NCBI RefSeq assembly: GCF_000429025.1
Contig: NZ_AUBB01000021.1
Coordinates: forward strand, 62,001 to 126,000
Source of the DNA: Actinospineispora spinosispora DSM 44797
Lineage (GTDB): Bacteria > Actinomycetota > Actinomycetes > Mycobacteriales > Pseudonocardiaceae
Direction: 5' to 3'
Length of the DNA stretch: 64,000 bases
Made by a program: the position numbers and the translations under genes. Shown one piece after another: positions 1 through 8,242 of this stretch. The first letter of the stretch is position 1. Every line of letters begins with the position of its first letter. A model generated the notes under the pieces. It had not been told where the DNA came from and searched no databases. It worked only from the letters and a program-made list of their open reading frames with translations.

Positions 1-241
1 ACAGGTCCCTCGCCGCGGCATTACGGCCGATCCTCAACGCTCGCTTCAGTGGCGACCACTTCGCTCAAGCCCCGAAGGTTCCACCGTGCTCCAACGTTCG
101 GCCGAGCTGGTCGGCTGCGCTCATGCGGCCCTGGCACCGGCGCAATCTGGCGCCGCAACGGCCTGAACTCTCGAGTTTCTGGCGGATTCGCTCGCGTGTC
201 GGGCGGTGACAATGCGCTGATGCGCTCACCCAGCGCGGTGC

Positions 242-964
242 TCAGATCGCGCAGCTGCCGTCGGTGCAGGCCCCACCGTCGTCGGACGGTGCGCCGGGCA
301 GGGTGACCAGCGGCGACGGATTCGCCTCGGCCCACGCCGTGTCGAGCACCTCGCGCAGCGCGGCGGCGGGCTGCGCACCGGACACCCCGTACTTTTCGTC
401 GACCACGAAGAACGGGACGCTGGTGATGCCGTAGCGGCGGGCCTGCAGCTCGTCGGCGCGCACCGCGTCGGCGTACCGGTCGCTGAGCAGCACCGCTCGG
501 GAGCCGTCGGCGTCCAGCCCGACCTCGGCGGCCACTCGCACCAGCGTGTCGGGGTCACCGATGGGCTCGCCCTCGGTGAGGTAGGCACGGAACAACCGCT
601 CTTTGAGCCGGTCCTGCAGCTGGGGGCCGCCGGTCTCCAGCGCGTGGTGCAGCAGACGGTGGGCATCGAAGGTGTTACCCGGGCGGGCCTTCTCGAAGTG
701 GAACTCCAGGCCGTCTGCCGCCGCGGTTTCGGTCATCTGCCGATGCCGGCTGAGGGCGTCCTCGACGCTCATGCCGTACTTCGCGGCCAGGTGCTCGACC
801 AGCGGCCCAGTGCGCTCCCGGGGCGCCTGCCCGTCGAGCTCGAAGCTGTGCCAGCGCACCGTCACCTCGTCCTGGTGCGGGAACCCGGCCAGCGCGGCCT
901 CGAACCGCGCCCGCCCGATGGCACACCACGGACACACCACGTCAGACCAGATATCCACCTTCAC
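242..964 (-). CDS. DsbA-family (FrnE-like) thiol oxidoreductase
   Basis: This 240-residue protein has the thioredoxin-fold DsbA/FrnE architecture. A CPWC redox motif follows the first beta strand (around residues 12-15), and a cis-Pro region (SVPFFVVDEKYGV) lies near the C-terminus, followed by GAQPAAALREVL. Family members act as cytosolic disulfide oxidoreductases or isomerases. There is no signal peptide, so a cytosolic role is likely. I chose the GTG at 964 because the homologous protein begins VKVDIWSD; the longer frame up to 1114 adds a basic, low-complexity leader unlike the family. A Cys pair close to the C-terminus (CTDGSC) could be a second redox or metal site. It stands alone. FrnE-like polyketide isomerases are the main alternative, and there is no biosynthetic context to favour them. 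Confidence 0.88.
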   Translation of the reverse strand: MKVDIWSDVVCPWCAIGRARFEAALAGFPHQDEVTVRWHSFELDGQAPRERTGPLVEHLAAKYGMSVEDALSRHRQMTETAAADGLEFHFEKARPGNTFDAHRLLHHALETGGPQLQDRLKERLFRAYLTEGEPIGDPDTLVRVAAEVGLDADGSRAVLLSDRYADAVRADELQARRYGITSVPFFVVDEKYGVSGAQPAAALREVLDTAWAEANPSPLVTLPGAPSDDGGACTDGSCAI

Positions 965-1501
965 CCCAGGGTGAACGCGATAGCCGGAACCATCATTCCG
1001 CCGCTGCCCTCGCCTGCAAGTTCGCCGACCCGTCCGACGCACCGGGAACGCTTCCCGCGGGCGCCGGACGGGGTGAGAGCCTGGGGCCTTGCCCTTGTGT
1101 GTGACGGCAACCATAAGAGGCGGCGGCGGGACGGACGTGTCTTTGCAGCACCCTCACCTGACGACGGTGAGAACCGGAGGTGGGTTGCGGCGAGCCGGAT
1201 CTCCGGTCAGGTTCGAGCCTTTCGCGGAGTGACGGTTTCGGGTTGTGGACCGATTTCGGCGAGGCGGCGGGCAACGAGCTGACGAGCACGTCACGATCAC
1301 CGCCGGCGAGGCCGAAACTCGGCCGACGATGCGCCCAGCGGAATCTCCAGTGACACCCCCACCTGATTGGTACCCGTTGCCGAGTCCGAAGTGGACCCAG
1401 GTTTCGTGCTGAGACGGCGTTAGCGTCGACCATCTGGGCCGCCGTGTTCAGGCGGGTTGACGCGATGTCGTTGTGTGTACTGGACGAGGGGAACGTGCGG
1501 G
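965..1501. other. Intergenic stretch, 537 bp, no convincing gene
   Basis: This gap separates two divergent genes, the DsbA-like gene and the MDR oxidoreductase. Open frames exist on both strands, but they have arginine-rich, low-complexity translations and no ribosome-binding site. I see no tRNA-like fold, repeat or strong hairpin. Promoters for both flanking genes should lie here, but no clear -10/-35 pair stands out. Confidence 0.5.
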
Positions 1502-2419
1502 ATGAAGGCGATCGTGGTGTCGGATCAGGCCGCTGGTACGGCCGGGATGACGTTGGCGGAGCGTCAGTTGCCGGAGGCGGCGGGCAACGATGTGCTGGTC
1601 GAGGTCCGCGCGTCGGGGTTCACTCCGGGGGAGCTGGACTGGGACGGGACGTGGACCGATCGTCTTGGTCGTGACCGGACGCCGTCGATTCCCGGGCACG
1701 AGGTTGCGGGTGTGGTGTGCGCTCTCGGCTATGGCACGCGGGGTTTGTCGGTGGGGCAGCGGGTGTTCGGTCTCGCGGACTGGACCCGTGACGGCACGTT
1801 GGCCGAGTACGTGGCCATGGAGGCGCGCAACCTTGCTCCGCTGCCGGGTGATCTGGACTTCACGGTGGGCGCGAGTCTCCCGATCTCGGGTCTGACCGCG
1901 TGGCAGGGTCTGTTCGTGCACGGCCGCCTTCAGGTGGGGCAGAGTGTGCTGGTGCACGGCGCCGCGGGCGGAGTCGGGTCGATGGTGACGCAGCTTGCGC
2001 GTGAGGCGGGAGCGTATGTGATCGGCACCGGGCGCGCCGCTGATCGGGAGACCGCGCTCGACATCGGCGCGCACGAGTTCGTCGACCTGCAGGACGACTC
2101 CCTGGCCGACGTCGGCGAAGTGGACCTGGTGTTCGACATCTTCGGTGGGGAGATCCAGAAGCGGTCCGTGTGCCTGATGCGCCCGGGAGGCACGCTGGTC
2201 ACGATCGCCGGTCCGCCCGAGGCACGGCCGGTGAACGGGTTGGCGATCGACTTCGTCGTCGAGGCCGACCGCGCCCAGCTGAGCGAGATCGCCCAGCGCG
2301 TGCGGGAAGGGCGCCTGCGCACGATCATCGGGAAGGTCGCGTCGCTCGACGACGCCGTGGCCGCCTTCAACCCGACCGAGCGGGTCAAGGGCAAGACCAT
2401 CATCCGCGTTCGTCCCTGA
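1502..2419 (+). CDS. Zinc-independent MDR NAD(P)H oxidoreductase (quinone oxidoreductase-like)
   Basis: This 305-residue medium-chain reductase begins MKAIVVSDQ and shows the usual order: a GroES-like N-terminal domain, then a nucleotide-binding domain with the glycine-rich turn GAAGGVGSM (around residues 155-163), and a C-terminal return to the catalytic domain ending KGKTIIRVRP. It lacks the four-cysteine structural zinc loop, so it belongs to the zinc-free quinone oxidoreductase/enoyl reductase branch. It probably reduces quinones or reactive enones with NADPH. The ATG at 1502 follows a purine-rich stretch (GAGGGGAA). The 15-residue upstream extension of the frame is unlikely to be translated. 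A GC-rich hairpin follows the stop codon. The substrate is unknown. Confidence 0.9.
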   Translation: MKAIVVSDQAAGTAGMTLAERQLPEAAGNDVLVEVRASGFTPGELDWDGTWTDRLGRDRTPSIPGHEVAGVVCALGYGTRGLSVGQRVFGLADWTRDGTLAEYVAMEARNLAPLPGDLDFTVGASLPISGLTAWQGLFVHGRLQVGQSVLVHGAAGGVGSMVTQLAREAGAYVIGTGRAADRETALDIGAHEFVDLQDDSLADVGEVDLVFDIFGGEIQKRSVCLMRPGGTLVTIAGPPEARPVNGLAIDFVVEADRAQLSEIAQRVREGRLRTIIGKVASLDDAVAAFNPTERVKGKTIIRVRP

Positions 2420-2431
2420 AGACGGCAACGT

Positions 2432-2472
2432 GATCAGCCGGACCGGGTGGCCCGCCCGGTCCGGAGCTGATC
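2432..2472 (+). terminator. GC-rich hairpin terminator after the MDR gene
   Basis: The arm at 2432-2447 (GATCAGCCGGACCGGG) pairs with CCCGGTCCGG-A-GCTGATC at 2455-2472, with a single bulged A and a 7-nt loop. It starts 13 bp after the MDR stop codon and has no U tract, as is common in high-GC actinobacteria. Confidence 0.7.
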
Positions 2473-2560
2473 GACAAATACCTTGGTGAGGGTGTCACCC
2501 GAGCTGGTGCACTCGAGATTCCTCCAGGCGTGGACACCCTCGGGCAGAGAGAACCACGTC

Positions 2561-3838
2561 ATGACATCTGACTTCCGATTCCGGCTCGTCCCGATGGTGC
2601 CCCGCGACCCGACCGAAGCCGGGCGCACCGCATCCACCCTGGAGCTGTTCTTCGACCTCGTCTTCGTCGTCGCGGTGGGCACCGCTGCCGCGCAGCTGCA
2701 CCACGCGCTCATCGTGGGCCACGTGCGCGACGGGATTCTCGGCTACTGCTTCGTGTTCTTCGGTCTTTGGTGGGCCTGGATGAACTTCACCTGGTTCGCC
2801 ACCTCGTTCGACACCGACGACTGGTTGTACCGGGTGCTCACCATCCTGCAGATGGGAGGCGTTCTCGTCTTCGCCTCGGGTGTCGGCCCGGCGTTCGACG
2901 AGCGCGACTACTCGGTGCTCATCGTCGCCTACGTCGTCATGCGCGTGGCACTCGTCGCCCAGTGGCTCCGCGCGTCCCGGTCCTCGGCTTCCACACGATG
3001 GACCACGCTCATCTACGCGGTGGGCATCTCACTGGTGCAGCTCCTGTGGCTCGTCTGCCTGCTGCTTCCCGAGGGGAAGGTCACCGTCGCGCTGGTTGTG
3101 CTCCTCGCCGCGGAACTCGTCGTACCGATCATCGCCGAGCGCACCGGAACCACACCGTGGCACCCACACCACATCACCGAGCGCTATGGGCTGTTCACCC
3201 TCATTCTTCTCGGTGAGAGTCTGCTGGCTTCCGCCAACGCGATCATCGACGCCGTGCACGACACCGAGTCGCTCGGACCGCTCATCGGCATCGCTGTGCT
3301 CACGCTCACCGCCACGGCGGCCATGTGGTGGCTGTACTTCTGGCCGCCCCATCACCACGCGATCAAGGACGTCGCCGGTTCCCTGCCCTATGTGTACGGG
3401 CACTTCTTGATCTTCGCAGCCGCCCGCGCGTTCTCGGCCGGCATCGAGGTCGAGATCGACGTCCTCACCGCGCACACCACACTGCATCAGTCCTACGCGG
3501 CGTTCGCCTACACGATTCCGCTGGCTGTGTTCGTCCTCGGCGTGTGGGTCCTCGCGATCAGGCCCCACGCCGACCGTGTCGTCAACACCGTTCTGCCCGT
3601 GGCTGGGCTTCTCACCCTCGTCGACCCCCTCATCCCCATCCCTTTCGCCATCACAGCCGCCGCCCTCGGCGGCGCCGTTGCCGTACTCGTCTGGCGCCCA
3701 CCCCTCCCGCACCCGGTCGACGATCTCCGGCAGCCGACTCGGGATGGGCTCGACGACGAAGTCGACCGTGCGGCGGTCAGCAGGACGAGCGGCGCTGATG
3801 TCGGCAGCCCCTCACCCGCGACCGGGCCGATGAGGTGA
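2561..3838 (+). CDS. ltrA: LtrA-family integral membrane protein (low temperature requirement A)
   Basis: This 425-residue polytopic protein matches the bacterial LtrA family. The N-terminal hallmark STLELFFDLVFVVAVG is followed by about ten to twelve hydrophobic helices, with conserved TERYGLFTLILLGES and WWLYFWPPHHH segments. The function is poorly defined; the family was named from a cold-sensitive Listeria mutant, and transport has been suggested. The ATG at 2561 sits after GGGCAGAGAGAACC and starts 25-30 residues before the hallmark, as expected. The last roughly 70 residues are hydrophilic. The DNA encoding the final stretch, from 3626 on, is repeated almost exactly at 9057-9285, so this 3' end has taken part in a duplication or insertion. 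Confidence 0.88.
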   Translation: MTSDFRFRLVPMVPRDPTEAGRTASTLELFFDLVFVVAVGTAAAQLHHALIVGHVRDGILGYCFVFFGLWWAWMNFTWFATSFDTDDWLYRVLTILQMGGVLVFASGVGPAFDERDYSVLIVAYVVMRVALVAQWLRASRSSASTRWTTLIYAVGISLVQLLWLVCLLLPEGKVTVALVVLLAAELVVPIIAERTGTTPWHPHHITERYGLFTLILLGESLLASANAIIDAVHDTESLGPLIGIAVLTLTATAAMWWLYFWPPHHHAIKDVAGSLPYVYGHFLIFAAARAFSAGIEVEIDVLTAHTTLHQSYAAFAYTIPLAVFVLGVWVLAIRPHADRVVNTVLPVAGLLTLVDPLIPIPFAITAAALGGAVAVLVWRPPLPHPVDDLRQPTRDGLDDEVDRAAVSRTSGADVGSPSPATGPMR

Positions 3839-3855
3839 GAAGAGTCGCCGGCCAT
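3626..3855 (+). repeat. Direct repeat copy 1 (3' end of ltrA)
   Basis: This 230-bp segment covers the last ~71 codons and stop of ltrA plus 17 bp beyond. It recurs at 9057-9285 in the same orientation with four substitutions and one 1-bp deletion by eye, all in the distal third. The copies begin at CCCCTCATCCCC and end at GGCCAT. Confidence 0.97.
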
Positions 3856-4127
3856 GTTGTGCAGCGACGTTCGGCCGGCCAGATGACGAGGGCAACGAGG
3901 AAGACCAGGACGTGGCCTGAGCCGCAGCACGACAGGCATTCAGCTGGGTCATTCGAGCCGTGGCAGTGGCATGGTGTCCTCCGTCGCCGACACCCCGACG
4001 GCGACGATGACCCACCGAATCTGACCGTCGATGCGGGCGCTGGTCAGGCACGTCCGGCCCGGCGCAGGTGGGGGCTGCCGCATGTACCACCTTGAACGCC
4101 CCGCGTGCTCTGACAGCGGGAGAGCGG
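3839..4127. other. Non-coding stretch after ltrA
   Basis: The first 17 bp belong to direct repeat copy 1. The rest holds only short frames with shuffled, arginine- and proline-rich translations and no Shine-Dalgarno sequence. I see no RNA gene or clear terminator. It is the left edge of the segment bounded by the two ltrA-derived repeats. Confidence 0.45.
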
Positions 4128-4370
4128 TCACCGGAGATCGACCAGCCGGCCGTCTGGCGTGTACTTGAGGATGGTCCGATAGTTGCTGCCGCCTGGTGAA
4201 ACAGCCGCGTTGCCGTGGTCGTAGATCCAGACCGTGTATCCGTCCGCCGCGAGTTCTTTCGCTGTCTGCTCGACCTCTGTCAGGTCGTCGGCGTCCTGGG
4301 TGCGAAGGTCGTTCCGTTGTGGTTGACCGAGTGGACCACGATGCAGGCGCGCATGCATGTGGTACTTCAC
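4128..4370 (-). CDS. Small hypothetical protein coupled to the TauD-like gene
   Basis: This 80-residue product starts at a GTG whose last two bases form the TGA of the upstream dioxygenase gene (GTGA overlap), an arrangement typical of translational coupling. The C-terminal half (DADDLTEVEQTAKELAADGYTV, then WIYDHG and ILKYTPDGRLVDLR) reads like a genuine compact alpha/beta protein. The N-terminus is rich in His and Arg. I do not recognise a family. Co-translation suggests it works with the dioxygenase, for example as a small partner or carrier. That is inference. Confidence 0.6.
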   Translation of the reverse strand: MKYHMHARLHRGPLGQPQRNDLRTQDADDLTEVEQTAKELAADGYTVWIYDHGNAAVSPGGSNYRTILKYTPDGRLVDLR

Positions 4371-5110
4371 CGGCTCGCCCTGTTCGGGGCCGCCAGCACG
4401 GAGCGAAACCCGGGAACCAAGGCGAGCGGGTGCGGGTTCGCGGTGACGCGGTACAGCAGACGGCGGCCCCGGAAGTCGTTGCGGCCGTGCAACCAGCGCA
4501 GGTTGTTGATGACGTACCCGGATCCGGCCGGCATCGGCATCGTCGTGGTGTGCTTCTCGATGGCCGCTTCCAACGTCGACATATGGGTGTTGACGATGGG
4601 GCCGAACCGCACGAGGTCATCGGTCCTCAACCGGATCGACACCCTGTCGCCCTGGCGGGTGAAGATGCTGCCGAGGTATCCATCGGCGCTGCCGAACAGC
4701 GCGGACCGGGGCGTGCAGAAGGCTTCCAGCGCTGCCGGGCTCGTGCTGGCCAGCTCGTCATAGATCGCTTTGCCATCGGCCAGCAGAGATTCGCCACCAG
4801 CCACCGGGACATATCCGCAGGCGGTGAGTACCAGGCCCGGCGGTACGGGAATGCTGGATCGGTCGGTGTGCGGGGCGAGCCCCTGCCGGGTGAAGGCGAC
4901 CATGCCGCTCTCGGTGGCGCCTCGGTCTTCGATGACGGTGACGCCGTCGGGTCTGCTGTCTCGGTGGGGCGCGAGGACACCGAGCGCCGAGGCCAGACTG
5001 AGTAGGTCTGTCGGGCCAGAGACATCGGTCAGCAACGCGATCCCAGCTTGAGCGAGATCGGTGAGGATGTCGGCGACCGATGAACAGCGGTGAGGGGATA
5101 GTTCGAGCAT
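4367..5110 (-). CDS. TauD/TfdA-fold Fe(II)/2-oxoglutarate dioxygenase
   Basis: This 247-residue protein has the clavaminate-synthase/TauD jelly-roll signature. The H-x-D iron ligand pair sits in LAPHTDRS and the distal His in RWLHGRNDF, followed after about ten residues by the Arg that binds 2-oxoglutarate (RRLLYRV). Such enzymes hydroxylate, desaturate or cleave small molecules using O2 and 2-oxoglutarate. The ATG at 5110 is preceded by GGAGG at a good distance; the frame upstream of it is not needed. The gene is shorter than TauD itself (about 280 residues) but keeps all catalytic positions. It overlaps the downstream small ORF and is divergent from the Nudix gene. The substrate is unknown; amino-acid tailoring is one option. 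Confidence 0.85.
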   Translation of the reverse strand: MLELSPHRCSSVADILTDLAQAGIALLTDVSGPTDLLSLASALGVLAPHRDSRPDGVTVIEDRGATESGMVAFTRQGLAPHTDRSSIPVPPGLVLTACGYVPVAGGESLLADGKAIYDELASTSPAALEAFCTPRSALFGSADGYLGSIFTRQGDRVSIRLRTDDLVRFGPIVNTHMSTLEAAIEKHTTTMPMPAGSGYVINNLRWLHGRNDFRGRRLLYRVTANPHPLALVPGFRSVLAAPNRASR

Positions 5111-5263
5111 GAGTGCACCTCCAAGGACTGCACTCAGCACACCGTGACTACGGGCGAAGAGCCAGTGACAGGTTGTCAACCTCAAAGGACCCGGTGAACG
5201 TGTGACCTGCTGCTAGGTTCGGCCGCATCCCGAAATCCGTTGTTCTTGAAAGGGCCGGCCCCT

Positions 5264-5692
5264 GTGCAATCCACCACGTACGAGCCGCTGATGTTCCCGA
5301 TCTCCGTCAAGGGAGTCGTGCTGCGGGAGGGCCGCGTGCTGTTGCTCAAGAACGAGCGACAGGAGTGGGAACTGCCGGGTGGTCGCATCGAGATCGGTGA
5401 GACCCCCGAGGAGTGCGTTGGTCGCGAGATCGCCGAGGAAACACAGTGCAAGGTCACGGTCGGGCCGATCCTCGATACGTGGATGTACTACATCAACGCA
5501 GCAGAAAAGCACGTGTTCATCGTGACCTACGGCTGCTACTCCCAGGACACCGTCGAACCGGTCCTGTCGCACGAGCACAAAGAGGTTGGTTTGTTCACCG
5601 AGCAGGAAGTTGCCGGCCTGAACATGCCCGATGGGTACAAGCGGTCGATCGCCAACTGGTACCGCGTGTACAGCCAGACCCCCGAGTCGTAA
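5264..5692 (+). CDS. Nudix hydrolase
   Basis: This is a 142-residue single-domain Nudix protein. The Nudix box is complete: GGRIEIGETPEECVGREIAEET fits GX5EX7REUXEEXGU except that the final Gly-U is replaced by Gln-Cys (around residues 47-70). These proteins hydrolyse nucleoside-diphosphate-linked compounds or clean up damaged nucleotides with Mg2+. The GTG at 5264 is chosen because AAAGGG lies 10-15 nt upstream; a TTG at 5240 and an ATG at 5291 are possible alternatives. The next gene, an XRE-TPR regulator, begins two bases after the stop, so the pair is probably one transcript. The actual substrate cannot be told from the sequence. Confidence 0.9.
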   Translation: MQSTTYEPLMFPISVKGVVLREGRVLLLKNERQEWELPGGRIEIGETPEECVGREIAEETQCKVTVGPILDTWMYYINAAEKHVFIVTYGCYSQDTVEPVLSHEHKEVGLFTEQEVAGLNMPDGYKRSIANWYRVYSQTPES

Positions 5693-5694
5693 CC

Positions 5695-6864
5695 GTGGGC
5701 GGTCCGGAGAGCCTCGGTCGTCGACCGTCGGCGATGTGGCTGTGGTCGAGCGACCAGGCCAGTGCCGCGCTCCGGAGTCGTGACCTCGGCCAGATTCTGC
5801 GGGTGTACCGGCGGATCAACGGCCTGAGTCAGGAACGGCTCGCCGCTGTCCTCGGCTACGACAAGACCTACATCTCGATGATCGAGACCCGCCGCCGTGC
5901 GATCACCGACGTCGGGGCGCTGCGCCACATCGCCCACACGCTCGGTGTGCCGGTGCACGTCCTCGGTGTGACCGAGCCTGACGACGCAACGTATCTGGCC
6001 ATGGTGCAGTTCGCGGGTTCGATCCTGAGCCTGGCAGACATAGCGAGGCAGTCCGGGCGTGCGGTGGACGCGATCAACGAGCTGTGGCCGCTGGTGGCCA
6101 GACTCGAAGCACGTGCCGCTGACGGGTTCGCCGACCGGGAGTCCTTGGGCCTGCTCGGGCGCGCGCGAGTCTCCCTCGGGGTCGCGCTGGGCACGGTCCT
6201 GCCGGACGAGAAGCTATCGACGGCGGCGCGGTGGACAGGTCAAGCGCTCGTGGTCGCCGAGCGACTCGATAACGAAACGACGTTGGCGCACACCCTGGCC
6301 ATGCACGGCAACGAGCTACGCAAGGCAGGCCACCTTGCCGCCGCAGTCAGTCGACTGCGGCGCGCGGTCGCCCTGTCGCAGACCCCGGAGGCACGAAGCG
6401 CCGCGTGCGCGATGCTCGCCCGCGCGGCCGGCGAGACGGGACACGCCGAGCTATTCGATGAGGCCATCGATGCCTATCAGCGCCAGCTGGACGGCCCCGC
6501 CGGCTCCTCCGGCATGTTCGGCAACCGCTTCACGCTCCGCGAGGTCCAGCTACGCGGTCTGGCTGCCACCGGCCGTGCGCCGCTGGCAGCGAGACTCCTC
6601 GGCGAAGTGCAGGACGAACTGCCAGCGGCTCCGCAGTGGCAGGTGATCGGGCACGTGACGACCGGCGAGGTTCTCCTGGCCGTCGGCGACCGCCAAGGCG
6701 CCGAGCAAGCGTTACTGGCTGCGATTGCCGGTGCCACGACCTACCGACTGCCGCACCAGATCCAGCGCGCTCTCCGGCTCGCTAACGGCCAGCTTGACGA
6801 GGTAGTTGCCGCCGGGCGGCCTGCGTTGGACGAACTGGGGCGTCAGTTGGCTCACCCGCTGTAG
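5695..6864 (+). CDS. XRE-family regulator with TPR-like C-terminal domain
   Basis: This protein of about 389 residues has a Cro/C1 helix-turn-helix near the N-terminus (LSQERLAAVLGYDKTYISMIE, around residues 44-64) and a long alpha-helical region of degenerate tetratricopeptide-like repeats. That layout is widespread in actinobacteria, where the C-terminal helices are thought to sense a ligand or partner. The GTG at 5695 lies two bases after the Nudix stop; an ATG at 5734 is an alternative, and neither has a strong Shine-Dalgarno sequence. The open frame runs back into the Nudix gene, but that part is a shadow. Co-transcription with the Nudix gene suggests the two work together. It converges on the next gene with only 14 bp between. 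Confidence 0.85.
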   Translation: MGGPESLGRRPSAMWLWSSDQASAALRSRDLGQILRVYRRINGLSQERLAAVLGYDKTYISMIETRRRAITDVGALRHIAHTLGVPVHVLGVTEPDDATYLAMVQFAGSILSLADIARQSGRAVDAINELWPLVARLEARAADGFADRESLGLLGRARVSLGVALGTVLPDEKLSTAARWTGQALVVAERLDNETTLAHTLAMHGNELRKAGHLAAAVSRLRRAVALSQTPEARSAACAMLARAAGETGHAELFDEAIDAYQRQLDGPAGSSGMFGNRFTLREVQLRGLAATGRAPLAARLLGEVQDELPAAPQWQVIGHVTTGEVLLAVGDRQGAEQALLAAIAGATTYRLPHQIQRALRLANGQLDEVVAAGRPALDELGRQLAHPL

Positions 6865-6878
6865 AGAGAGCAGGGTCT

Positions 6879-7388
6879 TCATTCCGCTGGGTCTTTGCCG
6901 CTCTCGCGCGGTGTCCAGGCCAGAAAGGGGAAGTGCGCGATGACGTAACGGACGCGACCTAGGGGGTCGCGCACCTCTCGGCCCACAGCGAACAGCGACT
7001 CGCCGGTTCGGCGATCTCGGTATCGCAACCAGGGGGTGCCCCGAACGGGATCGTGGCCCTGGACGATCTCGACCCCCGTGTCGGTGATGTCGATCCATCG
7101 AGGTTCGGCCTTCGGCTTAGGCCGGAGCTGCCGGTTGCGCCAACGGTGGACGTGCTCGTGGATGAGTCCCTCAAGCTGGCCGAGCAGGAAGAAGATTCGC
7201 TTGTGAGCGGGGAGGTAGAGCATGTCGGCCAGGAGCGCGGCGTCACGCTCTGTGTCCTTGGTCGGATAGAACCGGGTGACCAAGCGCAGAATCTTGCTGG
7301 TGAACTGGCTGGGGTGGAAGCTCGCCCCGAGCATGATGACCCCACCTCCCACGAATGTGCCGATCGCTAGGGAGAGCATCAAGTTCAC
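6879..7388 (-). CDS. Hypothetical membrane-anchored protein, third gene of the PadR operon
   Basis: This 169-residue protein starts at a GTG overlapping the previous gene's TGA (GTGA). One N-terminal hydrophobic helix (LSLAIGTFVGGGVIMLGASF) is followed by a basic cytosolic part and a C-terminal beta-rich module containing GHDPVRGTPWLRYRDRRTGE and VIAHFPFLAWTPRE. No family is recognised. The size, the single N-terminal helix and the basic linker resemble the neighbouring 152-residue protein, so the two may be diverged paralogues or partners in one membrane complex. The order (PadR first, then two small membrane proteins) matches PadR-controlled stress or efflux operons, but no transporter domain is present. 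Confidence 0.75.
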   Translation of the reverse strand: MNLMLSLAIGTFVGGGVIMLGASFHPSQFTSKILRLVTRFYPTKDTERDAALLADMLYLPAHKRIFFLLGQLEGLIHEHVHRWRNRQLRPKPKAEPRWIDITDTGVEIVQGHDPVRGTPWLRYRDRRTGESLFAVGREVRDPLGRVRYVIAHFPFLAWTPRESGKDPAE

Positions 7389-7843
7389 GCCAGCAGCCTC
7401 CTGCGGCGAGCGATCTCGCGCGCGGTCCGCCGTGAAATCGGGCCTTCTATTGACTCCACGTACATGGCTGGGTGTCTGGGAAGCCAAGCCGTAAGGCTCT
7501 GCTCCGTTATCTCGATACGCCTAACCGCCTGGCCCTCCCTCAAGACCACCACCTTGAGGTCGTGCCTCCTGGTCTTGCTGCGGCGACGGACGCGGTCGTT
7601 GAGGCCGTCGAACAGGCCGGTCTCAAACTGTTCGAGCACCCAGAACCATCGGCGGAGGCGCGGCACCGCGTACAGCTCTGCGGCAAGCTCTTGGCGTCGA
7701 GGGTGTTCCTTGGGGTAGCACGGCAGCACTACGGCTCGGAGGAAGAATCCCGGCGCGAACCCGAACACGGCGGCCGCGGTGAAGTAGGTAATGAGGAACC
7801 CCTCGGACGTCAGATGCTGGAGCAGGCCCTCGATCTCGTTCAC
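7385..7843 (-). CDS. Hypothetical membrane-anchored protein, second gene of the PadR operon
   Basis: This 152-residue protein overlaps the padR stop by four bases (ATGA). It has one hydrophobic segment near the N-terminus (FLITYFTAAAVFGFAPGFFLRAVVL), then a basic amphipathic region (KTRRHDLKVVVLREGQAVRRIEI) and a basic C-terminus (RRTAREIARRRRLLA). No known domain is recognised. The mirrored arrangement with the downstream 169-residue protein suggests that the pair acts together at the membrane. Expression is most likely controlled by the PadR repressor through the palindrome at 8162-8190. Confidence 0.75.
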   Translation of the reverse strand: MNEIEGLLQHLTSEGFLITYFTAAAVFGFAPGFFLRAVVLPCYPKEHPRRQELAAELYAVPRLRRWFWVLEQFETGLFDGLNDRVRRRSKTRRHDLKVVVLREGQAVRRIEITEQSLTAWLPRHPAMYVESIEGPISRRTAREIARRRRLLA

Positions 7844-8148
7844 TGCGCGAACCCAAGTCCAGAGGTGGGCGCGAACTTCGTGTTCTCCGCGCGCGCGATG
7901 ACCGCCCCGAGTTCCATCCGTCCCGCGTCGGTCAGTTCGTAGTACCGACGTGGTGGGCGACCGTGCACCTCTCGTTGGTCCTCCCAGCCGTCGCTCAGCC
8001 AGCCAGCCTCAAGCAGCCTGGTCAGCATGGGGTAGAGGACACCGGACCGGACGCCGGATTCTTTGCCCAGCTCGTAGCCATACACGTGCCGATTCGGGTC
8101 GCGCATCAGTGAGATGGCGACGGCGACGAGTTGCTTCGATTGGCGCAT
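7840..8148 (-). CDS. PadR-family transcriptional regulator
   Basis: This is a 102-residue single-domain PadR winged-helix protein. The family pattern is clear: YGYELGKESGVRSGVLYPMLTRLLEAGWL, then the wing GRPPRRYYELTDAGR (around residues 24-75). It is the short s1-type class, without the long C-terminal dimerisation helix. PadR proteins normally repress their own operon until a small molecule or stress relieves binding. The ATG at 8148 lies 14 bp from a 29-bp palindrome that is the obvious autoregulatory site. It heads an operon with two unknown membrane-anchored proteins, overlapping the next gene by ATGA. Confidence 0.9.
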   Translation of the reverse strand: MRQSKQLVAVAISLMRDPNRHVYGYELGKESGVRSGVLYPMLTRLLEAGWLSDGWEDQREVHGRPPRRYYELTDAGRMELGAVIARAENTKFAPTSGLGFAQ

Positions 8149-8161
8149 GCGCGCAAATATA

Positions 8162-8190
8162 CCTATGTAGAGTTAGTAACTCTACATAGG
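8162..8190. promoter_or_regulatory. Palindromic operator of the PadR operon
   Basis: Arms CCTATGTAGAGTT (8162-8174) and AACTCTACATAGG (8178-8190) pair perfectly around a 3-nt spacer AGT. The site contains the ATGT...ACAT core typical of PadR boxes. It sits 14 bp upstream of the padR start, next to the AT-rich TATATT on the minus strand that could be the -10 element, so binding would block polymerase. Confidence 0.85.
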
Positions 8191-8242
8191 CCTGCCAGTG
8201 AATGTCCCTTGAGAACGGGTTCGCTAGATCACCGGGGGATCG

